The position numbers were made by a program, and so were the translations under genes. This document shows positions 1 through 10,260 of a stretch of 32,415 nt of DNA, piece after piece (position 1 is the stretch's first letter; every line of letters starts with the position of its first letter). This DNA is from Oopsacas minuta. Its lineage: Eukaryota > Porifera > Hexactinellida > Lyssacinosida > Leucopsacidae. The DNA lies in the NCBI GenBank assembly GCA_024704765.1, contig JAKMXF010000076.1, positions 1-32,415 on the forward strand, written 5' to 3'. Under the pieces are notes generated by a model. That model made no database searches and was not told the origin of the DNA. It saw only the letters and a program-made list of their open reading frames with translations.

Positions 1-516
1 GTTCAGTTCTCCTGGAGCTTTCTTGTTTGATTTCTTACAGCAGTAAGCAGTAGGCAGCTGTTTAGCCTTGTAGTCAGGTACAACAGGCTTCACTTGAGGA
101 GGGAAGGTGCGGGTGGGAGATATGTTAGTCTGACTGTTAAGCATAATACTCCCTAGCTGTTCTATGTCAGTCTCGAATTGATCGTTCCATTCAAGTGTAA
201 TACTACTGTCTGTCTCAGCTGTTAGCTCTGTTATCTTCTTATTGATTAATGATATAACTCCATCTAGAGTGTCTTTCAGTTCGTTATCTGTTAATGTATC
301 TGAATTCATTGATTTATTTGTATTCAAAGTCTCGACTAATTTATTCATTTTCTGAGTTTTGTTATTATAATCTTTCTCGATTTGATCAATACGAGAGAGG
401 AGGATACTCTCTCTGAGTTGTAGAGCTTCATGCGACCTCTTGAAGCAGTCTCTAATCTTACTTCTACTATCTTTTACTTGTTCGATAAAGTTTATTTTCA
501 CTTCTACGCTAGCCAT
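1..516 (-). CDS. NHL-propeller protein, copy A (N-terminal part, cut by window edge)
   Basis: Reading the minus strand from the ATG at 516-514, the frame is open for 172 codons to the window edge. It holds the N-terminal coiled-coil region (about residues 25-105, rich in K/E/Q/L), the linker ending in a PPQVKPVVP motif, and the entry to the first NHL blade (APGELN). The start is the same MASV start used by the three other copies here. It is almost identical to copy B, and the two point away from each other. There is no RING, B-box, signal peptide or membrane segment. NHL propellers of the TRIM2/3/71 type bind RNA or protein; which of these applies here cannot be told. I see no stop or frameshift, so it looks like a live gene whose propeller lies outside the window. 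Confidence 0.85.
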   Translation of the reverse strand, partial: MASVEVKINFIEQVKDSRSKIRDCFKRSHEALQLRESILLSRIDQIEKDYNNKTQKMNKLVETLNTNKSMNSDTLTDNELKDTLDGVISLINKKITELTAETDSSITLEWNDQFETDIEQLGSIMLNSQTNISPTRTFPPQVKPVVPDYKAKQLPTAYCCKKSNKKAPGELN

Positions 517-645
517 TTCTTTGTCTGCCGAATTTATTATTTTAGAATACAATTATATTATATATTTATTTGTGATTTGAATAGACATAAGCATACAAAT
601 TATGTCCCAGAGTATTAGCTAATATAGTAATAATAATCAATTAGT
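1..645. repeat. Left arm of inverted duplication (copy A side)
   Basis: The coding start and about 125 bp upstream of copy A match, in reverse complement, the start and upstream region of copy B (2420-3060). The match includes the shared stretch around the ATG and the AT-rich TATATAATATAA-like stretch. Similarity fades near 640. The arm continues off the left edge. Confidence 0.85.
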
Positions 646-1765
646 ATAGGATATCAAATTCCCCCAACGAATAATACAGACGTACTCCCTCAGGAAACAA
701 AAACTTACTAACAGAGTATGCGAGTTCTCTTGTTTGATTTATTCGAAATACTATTTAGGGATCGATGATCTACTCGGAGATATCTCAATAATCTACAATT
801 GTTGAGATACTCCGAGGGGCACCCTTATATCATCCCAATCAGTGGGACGAAAGGTAGTAAATTAGCGGAACTTTTGGAGTTTCCTATTTCGCCTAATCCC
901 CAAAAAGAATGGTCCCGAATGGACTCTATTTCAGTCCCTCATGGATGCTCTCAGTACTTTTCGATACCTCCCATATTGATAACCCATTTACAGAACGGAC
1001 AAGTTTTGCTTGTGAAAAATGGATATTCTAATATAATATTTAAAGTTTTAACTCAATTTGCCTTGAAAATCGATTTATGGTTTAAGTTTTGGAGAAATAA
1101 TAAAGGTAGCGAGCAAATTCCAGAACGTAAGGCAGAACACATCAGCAAGTAAATTCTTTGAACTTGGTTTGATTCTTAGCAATTTCAGGATAGGACGAAC
1201 AAATAATTACAGAATATTAGGTCGCTTCAATTGGTATTAAATCAGTTACAAATATTTAATACTTCTATCCCGATATTAGGAAATTCGAGTGAGTACATCT
1301 ATGTGAGGAAAGTAAAATTACTGAGCACACGCGTACTAGTTGAATAGAGCAAATAGGTTAAACTTCCATTTGACCATGAGGTCCCTGATTGCGCCATCAG
1401 GCCGACCAAGTTGGACACTAATCCAAGGCATAATTCTAATCCTCACTTCTAATCGTGTAGTAAAGGGCGTGCCGAAATTCCGAGACGTGACGTTTGGTAA
1501 CCTCCCAAATTCATCATCCAAAGTGTATAACTAATTACCTATAAGCTTTATGTATTCTGTGCAATCCCTGCTAGGATATTTTTCGAATTATGCAGTCAGA
1601 TAGCTCTTATTGTTGTAATTTGGAATTTAGCGAAAAATTGACGAAGGGAAAATTGATTATTTGAATGTATATTTGGCTATTATCATTCTCGCATGTGGAT
1701 AGACTTATTAAATAGCTCTCCTGTTAATGCAGACTCCGGATAAAGCGGACAAATATGCAAATATC

Positions 1766-1806
1766 GCCGTCCGTTGGTGTTCGTATTAACGAGGTTCTAC
1801 TGTAGC
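1766..1806 (-). mobile_element. pogo/Tc1-like terminal sequence
   Basis: On the minus strand this begins CAGTAGAACCTCGTTAATAC after a TA, which resembles the ends of pogo/Tigger-type elements that insert at TA. The 41 bp also align without gaps to 27054-27094 with roughly 80% identity by eye. I could not define the other end, so this is a fragment. Confidence 0.5.
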
Positions 1807-2156
1807 AAGTAAACCGTTAGGAAAACATCACCACGGAATTTTGCCTACTTCGGGTTCGGGTCGGGTTCTGAAAAGTGGGCCCGATTCCAACTCTGAACTT
1901 CATACTCGTCAAATATTTCGTAATTAGTACATTTTGTATTATTGTTGATATCTCAATCTACGCTGAGTACTCGAGGGGTACTTTGTAATATATCGAGAAT
2001 TTTCATCATTCTGATCGAGAATATTATATGGACCACCTTTCAGCTGGATAACTACCTCCCTCTAGCCAAGAAAAGCTTATTATGAGATCGAAAATTCGAA
2101 AGGGAAGTTTCTAGGCGGAATTTTTCTAAAATTCTAAAATGGATACAAAATTGACA

Positions 2157-2157
<1 letters not shown>

Positions 2158-2212
<55 letters not shown>
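2158..2212. repeat. (GATT)n microsatellite
   Basis: Thirteen perfect GATT units occupy 2161-2212, with a partial ATT before them. It is a simple tetranucleotide repeat about 335 bp upstream of the copy B start. No function can be read from it. Confidence 0.97.
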
Positions 2213-2360
2213 ACCAGCGAAGTGAAATGTCATAACAAATTCATAGTAACTGTTTTTCTGTACTATTCTGTGACTTACAAAGCTAAATGTGCAATAAACA
2301 CAACAACGAATTTAAATTTTTCAAGAAAACTTATCCGTTCGTTTCGTGAATTAGGCATCT

Positions 2361-2390
2361 TGAGCTTAGATATAACAGGAGTTGACTGTA
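2361..2390 (-). mobile_element. pogo-like inverted-repeat end
   Basis: On the minus strand this reads CAGTCAACTCCTGTTATATC after a flanking TA. The same type of sequence occurs in minus orientation near 10967-10997 and at both ends of the element at 20515-20638. It looks like a solo or degenerate terminal repeat of a short TA-targeting transposon. Confidence 0.45.
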
Positions 2391-2419
2391 ATTATTTCGT
2401 TGGGAATTTGATATCCTTA

Positions 2420-3060
2420 CAAGTTGATTATTATTACTATATTAGCTAATACTCTGAGACCCAAATTGTATGCTTATGTGTATTCAAATTACTAATAAAT
2501 ATATAATATAATTGTATTCTAAAATAATAAATTCGACAGACAAAGAAATGGCTAGCGTAGAAGTGAAAATAAACTTTATCGAACAAGTAAAAGATAGTAG
2601 AAGTAAGATTAGAGACTGCTTCAAGAGGTCGCATGAAGCTCTACAACTCAGAGAGAGTATCCTCCTCTCTCGTATTGATCAAATAGAGAAAGATTATAAT
2701 AACAAAACTCAGAAAATGAATAAATTAGTCGAGACTTTGAATACAAATAAATCAATGAATTCAGATACATTAACAGATAACGAACTGAAAGACACTCTAG
2801 ATGGAGTTATATCATTAATCAATAAGAAGATAACAGAACTAACAGCTGAGACAGACAGTAGTATTACACTTGAATGGAACAATCAATTCGATGCTGACAT
2901 AGAACAGCTAGGGAGTATTATGCTTAACGGTCAGACTAACAAACCTCAAACTCGCACCTTCCCTCCTCAAGTGAAGCCTGTTGTACCTAACTACAAGGCT
3001 AAACAGCTGCCTACTGCTTACTACTGTAAGAAATCTACCGACAAGAAAGCTCCAGGAGAA
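2420..3060. repeat. Right arm of inverted duplication (copy B side)
   Basis: Reverse complement of 1-645, near-identical in the coding part and through about 125 bp of upstream sequence (TTAGCTAATACTCTG is shared). The arms face each other across about 1.8 kb of unrelated spacer. Confidence 0.85.
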
Positions 3061-3819
3061 TTGAACCGTCCCAGAGGTATAGCAATACATTACCAAACTG
3101 GAAATATTTACATAGCGGATTGTTACAACAATTGTGTACAAGTATTTAGCAGTAACGGAGACTATCTCTTCATGTTCAGTGAGAAGATGAACAACCCAAT
3201 AGGTATCTGTATATCTCAGAATAAAGTGTTTGTTACACAATACAATGGTCATTGCATTAATAAGTACGAGCTAGAAGGGAAACTAATCAAGAGTGTTGGC
3301 AGTTATGGGGATGGAGAAGCTCAGTTCTCCTTTCCATACGGACTAGATGTCTCTGATAGAAATAGCAATGTGTATGTATGTGATTTTTATAATAACAGAG
3401 TTCAAATCTTAACTCAAGAACTCAAGTTCCATTCCATGCTAGGAATAGACTTGTTTAGGTATCCACGTGACGTTAAGGTTACAAGAGACAGAGTATTGGT
3501 GCTAGATCGGAATGATCCGTGTATGTTTGTGTTCAATTCAGATCACGTTCTAACCAACAGACTAATAACTAAAGGTGATGGCAAACAAACAAACAATCCA
3601 ATCCGTTTCGACATAGACAGAGATTATAACATCATTATGAGTGACAACAATAATCACTGTGTATACATGTTCAATGAGGAGGGAGAACAGATACACAAGT
3701 TTGGGAAGGAAGGTCAGGGTATCGGGGAGTTCGATTGTCCATATGGAATAGCATTAGACAACACAGGACACATTATAGTTGTGTGTGAGAAGAAAACTAA
3801 TTGTCTACAATTCTTCTAA
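2548..3819 (+). CDS. NHL-propeller protein, copy B (complete)
   Basis: 423 aa, single exon. The ATG at 2548 is chosen because all four copies begin MASV; the frame is open a little further upstream but without homology. Residues ~25-105 look like a coiled coil. Residues ~135-170 are a Pro/Lys linker. Residues 172-423 form six NHL blades, seen as repeats of the pattern P-x-G-I-x-I ... I-Y-I-A-D-x-x-N-x-x-V-Q-V-F. There is no RING, B-box or filamin domain, so it resembles the C-terminal half of TRIM2/3/71 but is not a canonical TRIM. It is probably cytosolic (no signal peptide or membrane segment). The partner is unknown; NHL propellers bind RNA or proteins through the top face. It has the same length as copy C. 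The next gene, CFAP44, starts 537 bp downstream and looks unrelated. Confidence 0.9.
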   Translation: MASVEVKINFIEQVKDSRSKIRDCFKRSHEALQLRESILLSRIDQIEKDYNNKTQKMNKLVETLNTNKSMNSDTLTDNELKDTLDGVISLINKKITELTAETDSSITLEWNNQFDADIEQLGSIMLNGQTNKPQTRTFPPQVKPVVPNYKAKQLPTAYYCKKSTDKKAPGELNRPRGIAIHYQTGNIYIADCYNNCVQVFSSNGDYLFMFSEKMNNPIGICISQNKVFVTQYNGHCINKYELEGKLIKSVGSYGDGEAQFSFPYGLDVSDRNSNVYVCDFYNNRVQILTQELKFHSMLGIDLFRYPRDVKVTRDRVLVLDRNDPCMFVFNSDHVLTNRLITKGDGKQTNNPIRFDIDRDYNIIMSDNNNHCVYMFNEEGEQIHKFGKEGQGIGEFDCPYGIALDNTGHIIVVCEKKTNCLQFF

Positions 3820-4356
3820 CTGACTTTATTTATATAATTAGAGATTTGTGCCATTAGGGAAAAGATATAGAAGATATGTTAGTTTGATTGTTCATTATTT
3901 TCAATCATTTATGATTTTGTCCAGCTGGGTAATTTCTTTGGTTCTTTTCAGGATCAAACTACCTAATCTCTAGTATTCTTTTGAATTTACATAGTTAGGT
4001 GTGAAAATTTAATTTTCACGAAAAAAGTGTGAAACATTCACTTTGTAAATATTCATACCCGAGGTGCAAACCCCTGACCCGGGATGTATATGTGTGCCCA
4101 TTTTCACTGCTAGATTTCGCACTATCGTTCGGACGTCGTACATCGTCCATTCCATTAAGTCACCTCCTGTAGGAGCTGCACTAACATGAGGGACACTGCT
4201 CCTCACAGTTACCGCCCTGTTTACACGTTGGAACAGGTTAAATTTATACAAGTTCCGCATGCTGATTCGGCGGATTTACGTGTTTATAGCCGACAATTAC
4301 TTATTTAATTATGAATTTTCATTTCTAACTAGCTATACTGCTATAGTATTATACAT
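3820..4356. other. Intergenic, copy B to CFAP44
   Basis: No gene recognised. It contains a perfect 19-bp palindrome at 4001-4019 (GTGAAAATT, central T, AATTTTCAC). An 83-codon minus-strand open frame at 4009-4260 has no family resemblance and is probably chance. The last ~100 bp are AT-rich and presumably hold the CFAP44 promoter; I see no convincing RFX X-box. Confidence 0.5.
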
Positions 4357-7300
4357 ATGTCTGAGACTAACTCCACTCCAGTAGACACCTTTCAGACACC
4401 AAAGTACGAGTACTCTAGTCTCGTGAGTTCCCCAGCCTCTCACAAACTATCTCCCACCTTTCTATCCTTCCACCATTCATTCGGTTATGACCTACTTCGA
4501 CGTTGTAACTTATACGTCATAGATCCAGACACAGTAATGTATATCAGTGGTAACCTGGTTCACTTCCTAACTCTAAGTACCGGAGAGTTGTCCTATCTTC
4601 GGTCAGCTAGTGGTCATGGTTTAGGGGCACTAGCAGTGCATCCGTCCAAGCAGTTTATAGCTGTAGCGGAGAAAGGAGTGATGCCTGTCATAAACATATT
4701 CACATATCCCGGTCTAAGATTAGATCGTGTACTCAGAGGAGGTACAGAGACAGCTTATGCTCATTTGACCTTCTCTCCTGGTGATGGATTCAAGATAGCA
4801 TCTGTTGGAGGGAGTCCTGATTTTATGCTTACTGTATGGGACTGGAGACATGAAGCTATTGTACTCAGGACTAAAGCATTCTCTCAGGATATTTTCAGGT
4901 GCATGCGGATTTTGTGGGTTTGTGGTGGTTCAGACCTATTTTTACATATTTTGAAATTGTACGCAGATATTTCCATATATGGAACAATGCCATAGGTTGA
5001 TACGATATTCTTGTATATCCATAAACACTACAATTCATAATTCTCCCAAATTCGGTTACATTATTGTATGGAACTTTACTGTAATTACCATATTATTTCT
5101 AATAATACCCTCCCTGGGATAATATAATTTACCGGCTATTATTCGAGGTAATACAGTATTTGAATATCTTTCATATTTTATAAATACCAAAAATTCTCAT
5201 TATATCCGACTTGTTTTACCTGAGTTTCTTATTTTTCTAGAGTATCCTTCTCACCAGAGAATGAAGGTATTCTAACCTCCAGTGGAATAGGGCATATCAG
5301 ATTCTGGAAGATGGCTTTTACCTTCACAGGCTTGAAGCTACAAGGAGATATCGGTAAGTTCGGTAAGAGAGAGATTTCTGACGTCAGCGGGTATGCTGAA
5401 TTTCCAGATGGTAAAGTACTTAGTGGATCTGAATGGGGGAACTTGTTACTATGGGAGGGTGACTTAGTGAAAGTAGAGTTATGCCGCAAGAACCAGAAAC
5501 CCTGTCACGTCGGTAACATTGAGTTCGTGTTCCTCGACGAAGGAGAAATTATAACCGGAGGAGCCGATGGTATTATTCGTATTTGGGATTTCGAAGAGAT
5601 CGATCAGGCTGATGTCATTGATGATAATGATTTGATTGAGATAATACCGTTACAGGAGGTTAAGCTAGCTACACGTACAGGAGCAAGTGTTAAGCATCTA
5701 GCCAAGCTAAACGATCCAGACACACCCACTTACTGGGTGGTACAAGATAACAAAGGGTCGATATGGCGAGTAGATCTACAAGTAAGCCACACACACAAAC
5801 CACCTGAACGTCTATATACATTCCATTCAGGATCTATCACTGGCCTAGCTGTAAGCCTGAATTCACTACATGCTGTTACATGTGGATTGGATGGGAGAGT
5901 TAGATTGTATGATATAGAGGCTAAGAAATTTCTAGGTAGAACTACATTCAATATGGCAGCTACTTGTGTTGCTTGGTTGCCGTTATGGTTTGATGCTTTT
6001 GGCCTGTCTGTAATAGCTGGATTTTGTGATGGGATTATTCGATTATTGCATATAACTGGTGAAGACGGTCAGTCGCCGTTATCTACTGATAAAATTGAAG
6101 ATGATTCGAGTTTCACTTTGAAGCAAGTTCTAAAACCTCATTCAAAACCTGTGACTGCTATTCTACTTGGAGATAATTGTTCTAATCTTAACCTCGTGAC
6201 GTCGGCAGATGATAGCATTTTCTTTATGCTACAGAAAGATCAAAGTGCGAAAAGGGACACATTCATTCCGCTCGGATTTATGTCCATAGAGCATCCGGTT
6301 GTTAATCTCGCCTGGGCCCCGAGTAATACGAAAGACAAATTCACAGTATTGGCTTCGCTTAACAACGCATCTGTTCTTCTAATAACAATACCATCAAAAG
6401 GAGAATTCGACATAAGTACGAGCTATAAGCTGGAAGGAGTATTGCATCAAATATTCAGGTTTAAGAGTGTCAAATATGAAATTTTGAAGGCAGCAAGGGA
6501 TATAGAGCTAGAAGCTGAGAAGGCTAAAAAGTTGAAACAGGTAGAAGAGGATGGTCCCCCATCCACGACTTCTCTTACTCCTGAGGACGAACAGGAGATT
6601 GATCCTTATGCGGATTTACCAGCACCTCCAGAGATTCCCTCTCCCATACTACATGCGTTCTACCATGGACATTCTAACAATTTCTGGCTATGTATGGACT
6701 CATATGATTCAGAATATCTATACGAGTGCTGGATCAGCCCAGATGGCCCAGATCCTGATGGGGATCGTCCCCTTAAGGTCCTCCCAGTACCCAAAATATT
6801 CGGTGCAATCCAGCCAATCACTACCCTTAACTATACACAAAACAAAGAGTATATTATAATTGGTACTAGCAATGGACAGATACAAATCCATAAGGTTAAT
6901 ATTAACGGTAATTTATCACTGGATCAATTCTGGGCTATACCTATGAGTGACCCTGATGCAAAAGTTACACGCGTTTGTACTACGTATAATGATCAGTATA
7001 TTCTAGCTACTTCAGAAGACGGGAATTTCTTCTCGTTTAAAGTTGAGGAAAGACAATTGACCAGTGCGTCACAATATGAAATTTCTAATACAGCTGATAT
7101 AGATATATCAGCTGCTAAGGATATAGAAGATCCTAAACATTATTCCTTGGAAGAAGCCAGGCAGCGTGCAGAGAATGACAGGAAGTTGAAATTAGCTGAA
7201 GAACAAAAGAAACAAGTTATAGCACAAGTAAACAAACTCCGCAAACAGTTTAAACAATTTCAATCACGAAACAATAGTCTACCATCTCATATACAATTAG

Positions 7301-9897
7301 GAGAAGAAGAATTTATAATGGACAAACAGGCAGTAGAAGATTTCAATACTCAAACAATTGAGAGTTTAAAAATGGTAGAATTACAGCAACAATGGCTCCG
7401 TGAGAAATACATTATCGGATATGACAAGCTATATAACAGGTATAAGGCACAATTACAATCAGATACTATTATAGTGTATAGTTTCACGTCAGATGACGTT
7501 ATGACGCGTACATTACGTTGTTTGAAGCGCACGGATAGAGACAATGAGCTTTTGAATGAGGTCAGATCACAGACAAGTGAATCGTTCCGTTACAGTAGTA
7601 GAATGCTACCTAGCTCGAATCAACATGTGTATAATGAAAAGTCTGTTATACCATTAGCTTCTAGGAAAATATCCATAAAAACGGATGTTAGTGTTGATAA
7701 GCAGGGTAAGGGAGAATCACTTCGTTTACAGAGAAAGCAACGGTCTCAAGAATGGGCTCAATTAATCGCAGAAAAACCACAAGATAACTATCAACATCCT
7801 GATGATATAGTCCTGCTACATGATGCTGAAACAAATATGGGAGATTTCAAACTCAAAACTTCATCTGATTACACAGTTCCTGAAGACTTGAGAATGAACG
7901 CATCGAAGAAAAGAATACAGCTTGTGTTATTGAGGCAAGAAATACAATACCGTTCTGAGTTGTTTAATGAGAAAGTTATAGAGTTAAGAAATGAGAAAGT
8001 TGCGATAATTGACAGGTTCACTGTGTGTCTGGAAAGGTTAAAAGAAATCCAGTTGTCCTTACCGAAAGAGGATCAACTCTCTCTTCCTATAATTCCCCAC
8101 TTAAGGCCGGAAGAAGTACCAGAAAAGTCTTTAGAATTCAATGAGAAAGATTTGTTACATTTTGAGAAAAATTATCAAAAAAAGTTGGAGGCCAGAGCCA
8201 AGGCAAAACAGGGTGGAGAGGAACTCGGCGGATTCGGAGGGTTTGGTACCGCGGCACCCATAGACCAACCGGATGACGTAGATTCGTCTTCTGAGGCTCA
8301 AAGTAGCATTAGGGGTTCCCTCACTGACCTAGGGGACCCTGAAGACCTTGATGGTAAGAAATATCCCAAAAGTAAAGCTGAACAATCCTTACGTTATGAA
8401 ATGTTAACACGGCTAAAATATGAACGTGATTCACTACTCAGAGAGATTGAAACTGCGAAAAAGGCATTTGACGTGAAAGTTCGTTATCTTTCAAATTACA
8501 AAATTATTCTAGATTCGCAGATTAAACTCTCAGATTTGAGACATGTACTTTTGTTTGAAGAATATTTACTTTTGAAAGATTTTGAAAAGCGTGAACAGAA
8601 TTTTATAAGTAAACTGAAAGGCAAACAAAAAGATAGACAAGACATGCAAACTAAACTGAACACACTCAAAGAACAAACCGAAACGAAACAAATTTCAATA
8701 CATCATGGCCTTGAAAATCTTAAAGAATTGGAAGAGGAATTTCAGAGAGAAATCGCGAATAATAAATTCGCAGATTTCCTCCTCCGTGTGTTCAAGAAGA
8801 AGATAAAACGCGTGAAACAAGTTGAGAAGAAGGAAGAAGGGGAGAGTTCAGACGAGGAATCCGATTCAGATTTAGAATCAGATATTTCGAGTGATGAAGG
8901 TTCAGAAGCTTATAAAGAAAAGGCGTTTGACGATACCACATGCCCCCAGGGGTGTCAAGTGGCACTGTTTGACAAAGCCTGTGAACTAAGAGAATCTAGA
9001 ATGGATTTGGAAGAACAATTGAGTGAAGATAAGAAGTCACTCGAACTGTTGAAAAAAGATTCAGAGAATTCTGTTAAAAAAGCTAGAGTTATGGATAATG
9101 CTGTCAAAAACGCGAAATCTGATCTTGAAAATTTTCAGCTAGAAAAGCAGCATCGACTTAATGAACTAGAAGTGTTGGTTTTATTGCGAATTTCGCAGAT
9201 TTTGGTTGGAAAACCAAATTCAGATCCCCCACCAAATCTCAAGAACACTCTCGTTTTCTCTGAAAGCAACCTGAATCGTCTCAACATGCGAGCGGGCGAG
9301 ATCAGAGAAGAACAACTTGATCTCCGCCGGCAGAGAAAAGACCTTGAAGCTAAAAAGCAACGATTATCAAATGACAAGAAAACTATGGTTACAAAAGTAC
9401 AAGAACTTGAGAGCCAAGTTGACGAGATTATGATGCTGAAGTTTGGCCGTAAAGTCGATCTCGAATTCTTTGATCCAGTTGAACCTTCTAAAAATGTATT
9501 AGAAATGCGTGAACAAATTGGTAATTTCGAAAAGCAAGCGAGACAAGAGTTGATTGTGAGACAGGAAGAGATCGATTTGAAGAAACAAGAACTTGATGAA
9601 GTGCTACAACTCAACACACGTAGACTCCGTACTCTAACTCAGCTAATGGGAAAGATGAGTGAATATGAAAGCAAGCTAGAGATTGGAGAGAAGCAACTCG
9701 GGTCTGAATTCCAAAGTCCAGAATCTCATCTGACGTCAGATAATGCTGAGTTATCAAATTTAGTTAAAATGCAAGCTGTACAAATCGAGGGATTGAATCA
9801 TGAGATTCGTATTTTGTCTTTGAAGACCGGTCATGTACCTCCCCCTAGGCCCCCTCCGGTTCCCTCCCCTCTTTTTATGAAACAGACTCCAACATGA
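4357..9897 (+). CDS. CFAP44: CFAP44 (WDR52), cilia and flagella associated protein 44
   Basis: Two exons: 4357-4898 and 5241-9897, joined in phase 2 across a 342-bp GT-AG intron, giving 1732 aa (human about 1850). The join restores the family sequence through TKAFSQDIFR|VSFSPENEG. Residues ~40-600 are WD40-type propeller blades, including LRGGTETAYA, MAFTFTGLKLQG and GSEWGNLLLWEG, which closely match vertebrate CFAP44. Residues ~830-1700 are mostly charged coiled coil, with an acidic Ser/Asp/Glu stretch near residues 1375-1410. The C-terminus is proline-rich (PPPRPPPVP). In other ciliates and animals CFAP44 works with CFAP43 in the tether/tether-head complex that holds inner dynein arm I1/f on axonemal doublets. 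Most of the gene is one 4.7 kb exon, unlike the intron-rich IFT172 next door. N-terminal upstream exons cannot be excluded. Confidence 0.93.
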
Positions 9898-10260
9898 TAC
9901 GTCACTATATAAATATATTCTACTCTATAATCCTCTCAACAGTATTATACTCGAATTCTGTTAACTTTAATTAGTAAACACAGCGAGATTATTAGTCATT
10001 TACATAGATTAAGGATCTCTTTGCAGAATACAGAAATCAGACCTGCATTCAAGGTTTCTATGTTTATTTTCCCGATTTCAACCTTTTCAGTAGCAGCGTA
10101 TCGTTACTAAAAGTGATGGAATATTTGATCTTTTATTGATTTGTTTTAGGCCGAATACACTCGTTTTTTCCCTGAAAAATATTCCCGTTCTGCACGAACA
10201 TTAAGCCGAGTACTTACTAACTGAGTTATACTCAAATACAATTAGCATTTGAGAGAATCA
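9898..10260. other. Intergenic, CFAP44 to IFT172
   Basis: This 363-bp AT-rich gap must hold the CFAP44 3' end and the IFT172 promoter. I see no AATAAA close to the CFAP44 stop and no clear RFX X-box. An in-frame TTG at 10249 lies just upstream of the IFT172 ATG but is unlikely to be used. Confidence 0.5.

Larger units (their letters stand above)
517..2547. other. Spacer between head-to-head NHL copies A and B
   Basis: I find no convincing gene. The short open frames here lack ATG starts or recognisable domains. The outer ~125 bp on each side are the duplicated upstream regions. Inside are an imperfect hairpin (774-789 paired with 802-816, CTCGGAG...CTCCGAG); a related sequence in direct orientation at 1946-1979 (GATATCTCAA...CTCGAGGGG); a pogo-like terminal sequence at 1766-1806; a GATT microsatellite at 2158-2212; and a second pogo-like end at 2361-2390. 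The picture is transposon debris plus two promoters. Confidence 0.6.

Noticed and set aside
799-1152. 117-codon open frame in the A/B spacer
   Set aside because: It starts at TTG, overlaps a repeat hairpin, and has no recognisable domain or paralogue in the window.
2512-2547. Upstream extension of copy B
   Set aside because: It has no ATG, is AT-rich leader sequence, and the MASV start is common to all four copies.
4009-4260. 83-codon minus-strand open frame before CFAP44
   Set aside because: It lies beside a palindrome, has no family resemblance, and has no sign of splicing to other exons.
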